NCBI GenBank assembly: GCA_030674155.1
Contig: CM060342.1
Location: 16,489,938 to 16,529,937, forward strand
Length of the DNA stretch: 40,000 nt
Direction: 5' to 3'
Source: Stramonita haemastoma
Lineage: Eukaryota > Mollusca > Gastropoda > Neogastropoda > Muricidae
Below the pieces are notes generated by a model. It had not been told where the DNA came from, did not search any database, and was given only the letters and a program-made list of their open reading frames with translations. The first letter of the stretch is position 1; each line of letters begins with the position of its first letter. Shown piece after piece: positions 36,382 through 40,000 of this stretch. The position numbers were made by a program, and so were the translations under genes.

Positions 36382-38635
36382 ACACACATACACACACATT
36401 CACTCCACCCCACCCATCAACACACACCACACACAATTCAACAACCACTCCCCCACCCCACCCCACTCCACCCCCTCCCACCCCTACAACCACAGCGGCA
36501 CAAACTCACCGCAGGCTCGGTCATGCCGAAGCAGGATCGAATCTTGCCTTCCAGCAGCGGGGTCAGCCAGGTCTCCTTCTGTTCTGCTGTTCCGTATTTC
36601 ACCAGCACCTCCATGTTGCCTGTGTCGGGGGCACTGCAGTTGAACACCTAAAGCAGAGAGGAATGAATGAAATTAAAGCATGTGCAGTAGAAATGAATGA
36701 AACGAATTGTGTGCCGGTGGGAACAGATAACAAGATTAACAAAACTGCATACACACAGGGACTGGATGTAAAAAAAAGCACATGAGCACTTATTCCATTA
36801 TCCTCGATATAAAAGAATTTTTTTTTTTTAAATAGGCACACACACACACACACACCATCACCCCCCACCCTCCAACCAGCCCCCCCCCTCTCCCGAACCC
36901 CCCCCCTTCTACCCACCTCAGGAGCGAGCAGAGAGCGTCCCATCTGCTCACAGATGAAGGCGTACTCCACGTTAGTCAGTCCAGCCCCGTACTTTTCCTC
37001 AGGGTCTGCCTCCAGGGGCAGAAACAGGTTCCACAGCTTTTCCTTCCTAGCCATGTTCTGATTGACATAGACACAAACACAGATTAGTGCTGTTTATTTA
37101 AAAAAAAATTATTTTATACCACTTTATGTCACAGCAGATTTCTCTGCGTGAAATATGGGCTGCTCTCCCCTGGGGAGAGCGTGTTGCCACAAGTGCAACG
37201 CCTACCCATTATCTTTTTTTTTTATATAGCCCCGAGCTGCCCTGGGAACTTTAACTCCCCGATTTTCCTCAGACATGGTGTCTAAACACGACACCTGTGT
37301 GCATGCTGGTGTTTTATAATTTTGTCATCCACTCCTACCAGCACACAATGGCCTGCTCTTATGAAAGGCAGAACAGGGTTTTAACGTGTGCGCAACATGT
37401 TCTGTTGTTGTCCTTACTGGGTTTTTTGGCATCATCATCATGGTTACTGTCTTTGTCGTTATTGTCCTTTCTTTTGTCAGTTTTTACTGTTGTTGTCATC
37501 AATGTTGTTGATGGTCAGATGATGATATCATCACCAACATTTCTGACAAAGACATCACGATCATGTCATCATCACCACCTACGTCGTTGTCATCATAATC
37601 AATGACGTTGCCATCATCATCGTCTGTCATCATTGCAAAAGTCCAATCCAATCCAATCATGTTGTTTATAGCCCTGCCAACCACACAGGAAATATTGGGG
37701 CTGTCGCTTCGTCAAATTTAAAACCTCAGATTAAAACTGTGCAACTATTACCATAACTATCATAATCACTATTTTTGACTCATGAAGTTACAGGTTCGGC
37801 AGCCGGTGAAACTGATAGTGGTGAGAGGGGGTTTTGTGGGGTTTTTTGTTCCTTGGCTACACTGCAGGGGTTCACCAAAGGTGAGATGTTTACAAGTATA
37901 TCAATATGCTACCAGTTTTACCTGCTATTCATGTAGCCACAGTCCATCAATGGTAACGATATTTAAACACCACACCACTGTGCATGCATGTTTTGGGGTG
38001 TTTTTATTTTGTATGATACTCTTTAATATCCCCACTGTGCATAGAATACTTTCTTTGTGCCTCGACAAGAGTTCTGAGGTTCATCAATGGTGAGATTTTA
38101 CAGATGCAACTGTTTGCTCACCACTAAGGTAGCAGCATTCCGACTTCAGGATACAAAGCCAAGACCCTCATTCTCTGGAGACACGTGTTATTATCATACA
38201 CGCTGTCCGATTTCCCCACTTTCAGCTGCTCTCAGCCGCTATTCATTCCATCCCATACCAGCCCAGCTGGTTCTAATTATAGCAGCAACTGACCACACAT
38301 GGACTAGGTAAATGTGAGGGGCACACTAAACTTTGCATTCTTGACTGAGTGATGTTGGACTAGCGCACTGTGATCAGATTACTACTCTGCCCAGTACTGT
38401 AACTTTTGGTGGTGGTGGTGGTGGTGGTGGGTGGGTGGGGGGGGGGGGGAGGGGGAGATTCTCACCTTCAGCTCCTCAATGCGGGGATGCACAGCCCAGC
38501 GGTTCTCAGGGTCCATGGCTTTCTGCATCACCTCAGCCTCCAGAGGGATCACCTGCTCTCTGACGATCTCCTTCACCCGCCGGTGAATCTCCTGCACTCG
38601 CGGTGACAAGCCTTCCACACTCACCGCCATCTGAC
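25834..38635 (-). CDS. ACAD10/11 homolog: Acyl-CoA dehydrogenase family protein, ACAD10/ACAD11 type (9 exons, gene-level entry)
   Basis: This FAD enzyme family oxidises acyl-CoA substrates by alpha,beta-dehydrogenation; ACAD10 and ACAD11 also carry N-terminal HAD and/or aminoglycoside-phosphotransferase-like domains. In transcription order the exons are 38466-38635, 36917-37057, 36510-36647, 35498-35588, 31778-31936, 31000-31172, 28871-29014, 27331-27408 and 25834-25986. They splice in frame to 414 residues plus TGA, a full ACAD domain. Family blocks appear in order: [95 protein letters not shown] and [10 protein letters not shown]. The D of ADG in the last block aligns with the usual catalytic acidic residue of ACADs. 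The N-terminal domains would lie beyond 40 kb. ACAD10 and ACAD11 cannot be told apart here. Confidence 0.93.
26060..26466 (-). mobile_element. tRNA-headed SINE family B, near full-length
   Basis: On the minus strand a tRNA-like head (GATGGTCTAGAGGTAAC, B-box TTTCGAATCCC) is followed by a body and then the tail TTGTGGCAACACGCTCTCCC, AGCAGCCCGAATTTCACA and AGAAATCTGCTGTGACATAA. This copy joins head and tail of a family seen elsewhere only as tail pieces. It lies in the last ACAD intron. Confidence 0.8.
26830..27085 (+). mobile_element. SINE family A copy
   Basis: It reads CTGGAGTTAGCATCAGTGCC, GATGAGACTCTAAACTGAGG, AGAACATCTTGTG and ACAAAACTGCATACACACAG, ending near CATTATCC with a long T run. 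It is antisense within the ACAD gene and lacks most of the tRNA head. Confidence 0.8.
27331..27408 (-). CDS. ACAD10/11 homolog: ACAD exon 8 of window (26 codons)
   Basis: Acceptor GTGATTTCTAG and donor CAG|GTGTGT, phase 0. It starts [16 protein letters not shown] and ends VIDRVMQ, matching the [21 protein letters not shown] segment of ACAD10. Its 5' half and acceptor are duplicated in tandem at about 27504-27545. Confidence 0.95.
27368..27640. repeat. 136-bp tandem duplication including half of ACAD exon 8
   Basis: Unit 1 is 27368-27503 and unit 2 is 27504 to about 27640. Both start GGGGCGGCAATCTTGATCAT and end TTTGTTCTGTATGT or similar. Each contains the minus-strand splice acceptor (GATTTCTAG) and the first 14 codons of exon 8. 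Unit 2 lacks the exon's 3' half and donor. Confidence 0.95.
27504..27545 (-). pseudogene. Duplicated, truncated copy of ACAD exon 8
   Basis: It reads [14 protein letters not shown] in frame after an intact acceptor, then runs into intron sequence (CATACAGAAC) without the normal donor. It precedes the real exon 8 in transcription order. It may be skipped, or the acceptor may compete with the true one. Confidence 0.85.
27714..27985. repeat. (GTGA)n-(GT)n compound microsatellite
   Basis: About ten GTGA units (27714-27755) lead into more than 200 bases of GT with a few interruptions. Confidence 0.95.
28069..28117. repeat. (CA)n microsatellite
   Basis: An uninterrupted CA run lying about 85 bases after the GT array, in complementary orientation. 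Confidence 0.95.
28176..28402 (+). mobile_element. SINE family A with complete tRNA head
   Basis: The head has the A-box GGATAGCCTAGTGGTCAGAA and a perfect five-pair T-arm CCGGG-TTCGATT-CCCGG. The body continues CTGGAGTTAACATCAGTGCT, GGATGAGACTATAAGCCGAG and CAGAACATCTTGCGCAC. It is truncated before the GGGAACAGATGA tail. It is antisense in an ACAD intron. Confidence 0.88.
28465..28689 (-). mobile_element. CAA-tailed SINE-like element, copy with long (AAC)n tail
   Basis: On the minus strand it starts TCTGAAGTCGGAGTATGGCT and ends in about 19 AAC units (28465-28522 as GTT on plus). It is very similar to 31310-31493. No clear target duplication was found. Confidence 0.85.
28871..29014 (-). CDS. 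ACAD10/11 homolog: ACAD exon 7 of window
   Basis: Acceptor CCATGTTCAG and donor AAG|GTGGGG, phase 0, 48 codons. It encodes [20 protein letters not shown] and [17 protein letters not shown], matching the RLAFGKPL and RLLVLRAAHLMDLAGNK segments of ACAD10. Confidence 0.97.
29058..29268. repeat. G-run and (GT)n low-complexity block
   Basis: Long G-runs and GT repeats begin about 45 bases upstream (in transcription order) of the ACAD exon 7 acceptor. On the transcribed strand this is a C/A-rich tract. Confidence 0.9.
29320..29690. repeat. GTGC/GCAT and CA-rich simple repeats
   Basis: Mixed GCGT, GTGT, CATG and CACA repeats. Long His/Thr- or Cys-rich frames across it are artefacts. Confidence 0.85.
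29884..30232. mobile_element. M2: inverted-repeat element flanked by TTAA
   Basis: The left end is TTAAGGTGGGACATGGGGGT. The right end, read in reverse complement, is TTAAGGTGAGACACGGGTCC, so about 14 of the first 16 bases match. Both ends carry TTAA, the target sequence of piggyBac-type transposons. The element is about 349 bases long and non-coding. Truncated relatives lie at 6052-6127 and 31588-31695. It sits in an ACAD intron. Confidence 0.75.
30400..30550 (-). mobile_element. SINE family A fragment
   Basis: On the minus strand it reads GAGACTCTAAACTGAGGCCC, then AACCTGTTCCACC and TGTGCCAGTAGGAATGGATG, a diverged family A body and tail. Confidence 0.7.
30672..30965 (+). mobile_element. 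tRNA-derived SINE family C, fuller copy
   Basis: It has the same tRNA-like head as the 21.0 kb copy (GTCTAGTGGTTAGGGCG; CTCGTAA loop; GGTTCGATCCC B-box). The body includes a segment with GACTCTCAAGTCGCTTAACG that is missing at 21.2 kb. Flanks AATGTCAACCAG (30660-30671) and ATTGTCGACCAG (30966-30977) match at 10 of 12 bases, a decayed target duplication. Confidence 0.88.
31000..31172 (-). CDS. ACAD10/11 homolog: ACAD exon 6 of window
   Basis: Acceptor TTTGTACACAG and donor AGG|GTAGGT, phase 0 out. It encodes [33 protein letters not shown] and [18 protein letters not shown], all strongly conserved in the subfamily. A SINE insertion site lies only about 22 bases downstream of the donor. Confidence 0.97.
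31310..31493 (-). mobile_element. CAA-tailed SINE-like element with 11-bp target duplication
   Basis: On the minus strand it begins CTCTGAAGTCGGAGTATGGC and ends GTTAAGCTGGGGAACAACAA. GTCTTTCAAGT flanks it exactly at 31299-31309 and 31494-31504. It is highly similar to the copy 2.8 kb away at 28465-28689. Confidence 0.9.
31588..31695 (+). mobile_element. Truncated M2 element
   Basis: It shares AATTTTGTTTACAGGCCCAT and AAGGGCATCACTTGTAAAGC with the complete M2 copy; the right half is absent. Confidence 0.75.
31778..31936 (-). CDS. ACAD10/11 homolog: ACAD exon 5 of window
   Basis: Acceptor TGATGGTCAG and donor CCCA|GTGAGT, phase 1 in and 1 out. It encodes [39 protein letters not shown] and VFGYDDAP. 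These equal the DPRCQLCVFMGKTDP and [13 protein letters not shown] blocks of ACAD10 and ACAD11. Confidence 0.95.
31965..32175. repeat. ATG/AAT trinucleotide repeat tract
   Basis: Interrupted ATG, AAT and ATC repeats starting about 30 bases upstream of the ACAD exon 5 acceptor (transcription order). Confidence 0.9.
32176..32830. other. Intron DNA with simple and short dispersed repeats
   Basis: C-rich and CA-rich stretches, a short word shared with 20440 and 37668 at about 32712-32765, and a piece (CAACTATTGTTATTGGTCAT) similar to 39557-39580. No exon is visible. Confidence 0.5.
32831..33190 (+). mobile_element. Old SINE family A copy followed by CAA-SINE remnant
   Basis: GGTTTGATTCTCAG (B-box-like), GATGAGACTATAAACTGAGA, GCAGAATATCTTGCACAC and TGTGTGCCAGTAGGAACAGA identify family A. 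33070-33190 resembles the 20.8 kb and 21.6 kb remnants (AATGTGGCTATCTAAATG, CTCAGAGCTGTAGCTGAGGA). Confidence 0.65.
33272..35350 (+). mobile_element. 5'-truncated non-LTR retrotransposon (LINE) with perfect 13-bp target duplication
   Basis: A LINE copy lies antisense in the ACAD intron between exons 4 and 5. It is framed exactly by ATTGCACAAATTT at 33259-33271 and 35351-35363. Its reading frame is open from the truncation point to the stop at 35320-35322. The 3' end is a short TAGA repeat (GACTAGATAGATAGATAG), a tail type seen in several LINE clades. The 5' endonuclease part is missing, so this copy cannot move on its own. Confidence 0.95.
33274..35322 (+). CDS. LINE ORF2 remnant: reverse transcriptase
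   Basis: The frame is open for about 682 codons with no stop; no genuine start is needed because the element is 5'-truncated. N-terminal residues ([11 protein letters not shown], then RRKKKEEWI) are the linker after the missing endonuclease. The reverse-transcriptase domain shows GKAPGADGV, the [11 protein letters not shown] block, [19 protein letters not shown] and the catalytic [10 protein letters not shown] at about 34549-34578. A C-terminal [11 protein letters not shown] and [11 protein letters not shown] segment follows. It is a non-LTR (RT_nLTR) type. The clade (RTE-like or I/Nimb-like) cannot be settled by eye. No damage is visible in the catalytic motif. Confidence 0.93.
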   Translation, partial: RFQALGEQQEITIDSFNQVLRETGEKVLGFRRKKKEEWIKQETWKKIDERKLTKQKINNTRSERLKEQHRRRYAEQDKEVKKMTRADKKDHIEKLADEAEEAAGRNDLKTMYKINKQLNNGFKNCDVPVKDKNGKVVEGEAGKLQRWKEHFESVLNRPDPPQLADIQPADIDLDICTDPPSLEEVTTAIKAMKSGKAPGADGVTAEMLKADMDVMAPILTEIFRKIWVEGQIPEAWKTGLIFKLPKKGDLGDCNNWRGITLLSLTSKAFSRIVLSRLTAALEKDLRPQQAGFRPGRSCSDHITLRQILEQSNEWNTPLYVNFIDLEKAFDSIHRESLWKILRHYGVPAKLVRVIAMLYGDFKSQVICDTELTETFSVGTGVKQGCILSPFLFILAMDWIMKNSMDGERRGIRWTMTMTATKTLEDLDFADDIALLSHRHQDMQEKTDVMARTAGSLGLKISTKKTKNMRMNARVQENIRLNGDQIEEVNDFTYLGSTMSNTGDGEVEIRARLVKASQAFASLRSTWKAGNIRLRTKLRIFKSNVISTLLYGSESWKMTKTISNKLDAFQNRCLRRILRIFWPNTITNEELHRRTETEPISIQIKRRRWRWIGHVLRQQTTAISRIALRWTPDGRRKRGRPKETWRRTVEREMKEKGWTWGRLERTSADRHQWRALVEALCAT
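35498..35588 (-). CDS. ACAD10/11 homolog: ACAD exon 4 of window
   Basis: Acceptor TCATACAG. The donor CAG|GTCAGC is slightly weak, in phase 1. It reads [18 protein letters not shown] then [12 protein letters not shown]. It matches the [13 protein letters not shown] and INGHKWW stretches of human ACAD10. Confidence 0.95.
35600..35840 (+). mobile_element. tRNA-headed SINE family H
   Basis: Head ATGAGTTAAGACTGTTTGAC with GGGTTTAAATC as B-box, then CTCCCAGGTCTGC and AAAAATGCAGACCTGCATG. It pairs with the minus-strand copy at 1180-1345 and lies in the ACAD intron between exons 3 and 4. Confidence 0.7.
36057..36117. repeat. (CA)n microsatellite
   Basis: An uninterrupted CA run of about 58 bases. 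Confidence 0.95.
36240..36500. repeat. (CA)n and CCCCA-rich tract after the ACAD exon 3 donor
   Basis: On the transcribed minus strand the intron starts GTGAGTTTGTG and becomes G/GT-rich at once, mirroring the ULK introns. Confidence 0.9.
36510..36647 (-). CDS. ACAD10/11 homolog: ACAD exon 3 of window (FAD-contact region)
   Basis: Acceptor CTGCTTTAG and donor GCG|GTGAGT, phase 0, 46 codons. It reads [19 protein letters not shown] and ends [12 protein letters not shown]. [14 protein letters not shown] is diagnostic for the ACAD10/11 subfamily, and MTEP is the usual flavin-contacting stretch. Confidence 0.97.
36706..36830 (+). mobile_element. SINE family A tail fragment
   Basis: GTGTGCCGGTGGGAACAGAT, ACAAAACTGCATACACACAG and TTATCCTCGATATAAAAGAA followed by poly-T/A. 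It lies between ACAD exons 2 and 3. Confidence 0.8.
36917..37057 (-). CDS. ACAD10/11 homolog: ACAD exon 2 of window
   Basis: Acceptor GTCAATCAG and donor GAG|GTGGGT, phase 0 on both sides, 47 codons. It begins [18 protein letters not shown] and ends [12 protein letters not shown]. This matches the AKAEGLWNLFLP and LTNVEYA blocks shared by ACAD10 and ACAD11. Confidence 0.95.
37105..37405 (-). mobile_element. SINE family B tail next to family A fragment
   Basis: 37105-37215 on the minus strand carries the family B tail (AGAAATCTGCTGTGACATAA, GGCAACACGCTCTCCCC). 37310-37405 carries a diverged family A piece (TGTGTGCTGGTAGGAGTGG). Both are fragments. Confidence 0.7.
37406..38465. other. Intron between ACAD exons 1 and 2
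   Basis: It contains a CATCATC/GTTGTC-rich tract at 37425-37625, a decayed CAA-SINE-like piece at about 38068-38160, the repeat shared with 1008-1180 at 38198-38372, and (GTG)n plus G-runs at 38408-38456 directly beside the exon 1 donor. No further exon is seen. Confidence 0.55.
38466..38635 (-). CDS. ACAD10/11 homolog: ACAD exon 1 of window (N-terminal helices)
   Basis: The acceptor CCTGTCTCAG ends at 38636 and the donor is AAG|GTGAGA. It encodes [20 protein letters not shown] and [14 protein letters not shown], aligning with the start of the human ACAD10/11 dehydrogenase domain (ExKWTIHPTVEKLKE in ACAD11). The exon enters in phase 1 through GT CAG ATG GCG. The ATG at 38630-38628 could serve as a start in a short isoform. 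An alternative AG just before that ATG would shift the border by five bases. Confidence 0.85.
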
Positions 38636-38757
38636 CTGAGACAGGGTCACCCACCAGATAAAAAAACATTCGTATGAAGAAATTCTAATGAAAAATAGCT
38701 GGTGACAAGGATTATAGCAAAACTGAAAACTACTGTTGTTGTTGTTGACAGAAGCAG

Positions 38758-38971
38758 AGAAATCTGATGACGACAGTTCTCCAAGGTAAGGTTAAAGACA
38801 GAAGGAAAAAGAGGCAGATCACCAACATCCTACATTGCCAACATCACTGAGATCAGTGGTCTGGGAGGACTACAGGAGATCATAGAACTCAGCAGAGACA
38901 GAGAGAGATGGCAAACCCTGGTAGCATTGCGTGAGGCTACTTCTGATGACAGCAGAAATAAAGACAGCTGA
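38758..38971 (+). pseudogene. LINE ORF2 3'-end fragment with frameshift
   Basis: The frame from 38801 reads EGKRGRSPTSYIANITEIS then ELSRDRERWQTLVALREAT to a stop at 38969-38971. This layout (RGRP-type basic segment, then a RDRxxW motif near the end) is typical of the extreme C-terminus of non-LTR reverse transcriptases. Just upstream another frame reads TTVLQGKVKDRRKKR, so a frameshift separates the halves. It is a different lineage from the 33.3 kb element. Confidence 0.65.
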
Positions 38972-39199
38972 GTTAAGTTGAGTTGAGCTGAGAGTATTGC
39001 TATTATTATGACTTTTGGCTTAACTCGTGCATAATCACTGAAACTGAGGTCACCATGAGGCCTTAGCAACCATGGCCACTAAGTCAGACACAATGTTCTT
39101 TTATTGCATGATGATCAGTGGTGATGAGAACAATGTAAAGACGATGCTATAGAAGGTCACGTGCTTTGAGACTAACCCTTGTGTCAACCAACCCTGAGG

Positions 39200-39490
39200 G
39201 ATACAGACACCTGCAGTGTTGGTCTAATGATTTAAGCAACACTCTCACAATTCCATCTGTAAACTGGATGATACTCAACTGTTTGGCCCCAGTCTTTCAA
39301 AAGAGCTCACAGCAAACACTCTCAAGGTAAAAAAAACAAACACAAGAAACCCCACCCCAAAAACCTACCTCTCTCTAGGTAGCACCCTGCTAGCATAAAA
39401 AAGACAAACCCTGTCACTCTTATGGGATTTGAACACGTGACCTCCCAGCCAAGAAAACAATATACTAACCACTATGCCACAGCAGCTGGC
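39200..39490 (-). mobile_element. tRNA-headed SINE, minus strand
   Basis: The minus strand starts GCTGTGGCATAGTGGTTAGT (A-box-like), with GTGTTCAAATCCCA as B-box, and continues down to about 39200. No second copy is visible, so the 3' end is approximate. Confidence 0.6.
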
Positions 39491-40000
39491 TTCACACTCA
39501 CACTTTCATCCACCATCCTTCTCTTCTTCTTCTTCTTTGTCGAATGCCCAGACAGCAACTATTGTTGTCTGTCACATGAGTGAAAATGTGTTGCGCAACT
39601 GTCAGAAAAAGAGGCAGGAGAATGGACCAGAAGGCAGAAAATAGACAAGAAAGAGGTGACCAGAAGAAAAGGAAAAAGGCAGAAACAAAGAAAGGGACAG
39701 ACGAGAGGGAATTCGTAGCACTGAATTTCCAGAAGGTGGAGATGCTATTTATATTGGTAGGCCCCCAGCATCCCCAAAGGGATCCACCATCCAAACACAG
39801 CACAGCTTTCACAGAGACAGGCAAAAGTATCCTACAACACTACAACAATCAGAAGCCAGGAGAAACTTTTGACAATTTTTTAAACATTACTTTTCAAAAG
39901 CTTGGCAAATCAGAAATATCTTCACTTTAACTGATTTATTGTTGACAGGTATATGAAGATTCTGTTGTAACGAATTCCAGATAAATGGTTTGACAACAAC
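39491..40000. other. End of window, no exon recognised
   Basis: It holds CTT repeats (39517-39537) and a piece similar to 32445-32470. The open frame over 39580-39930 is Lys/Glu-rich at first and matches nothing I know. The upstream exons of the ACAD gene are expected beyond this end. Confidence 0.4.

Noticed and set aside
39580..39930. Lys/Glu-rich open frame near the window end
   Set aside because: A purine-rich start explains the composition; no motif or splice support.

Overview
This is an animal nuclear window. The coding information is split into short exons with GT/AG borders. Introns and spacers are crowded with (GT)n, (CT)n and G-rich simple repeats, tRNA-derived SINEs, MITE-like elements and non-LTR retrotransposon pieces. 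The two identifiable proteins are ordinary metazoan ones. The intron density, the GT/CA-rich DNA and the type of tRNA-headed SINEs suggest a mollusc, probably a marine gastropod; that is an inference from style and not a database result.

Region by region. 1-1624: non-coding, intron-like DNA with SINE remnants. 1625-9378 (+): ten exons forming the C-terminal 474 residues and the stop codon of an Atg1/ULK1/2 autophagy-initiation kinase. The N-terminal kinase domain lies before the window. 9379 to about 13.4 kb: mostly unique DNA right after the stop codon, a candidate long 3' UTR holding a short tandem array at about 11.05-11.22 kb. 13.4-25.8 kb: AT-rich spacer with a MITE, a SINE carrying a perfect 14-bp target duplication, a 45-bp minisatellite and several long GT arrays. 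25834-38635 (-): nine exons encoding a complete acyl-CoA dehydrogenase domain, 414 residues, of the ACAD10/ACAD11 type. Any upstream aminoglycoside-phosphotransferase-like or HAD domain would lie beyond 40 kb. 38.7-40 kb: SINE and LINE remnants.

The two genes converge tail to tail, with 16.5 kb between the stop codons. They do not form a pathway: one acts in autophagy signalling and the other in mitochondrial or peroxisomal acyl-CoA oxidation. The exon phases close exactly in both (1 + 475 codons, and 415 codons), which supports the exon borders given here.

The most noteworthy items are in the transposable and duplicated DNA: a LINE copy inserted antisense in the ACAD gene with a perfect 13-bp target duplication and an uninterrupted reverse-transcriptase frame; a two-copy MITE family with 4-bp target duplications; a TTAA-flanked inverted-repeat element; a tandem duplication that copied half of an ACAD exon with its splice acceptor; and repeat tails sitting directly against splice sites. 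I found no clear candidate for a wholly new biological system.
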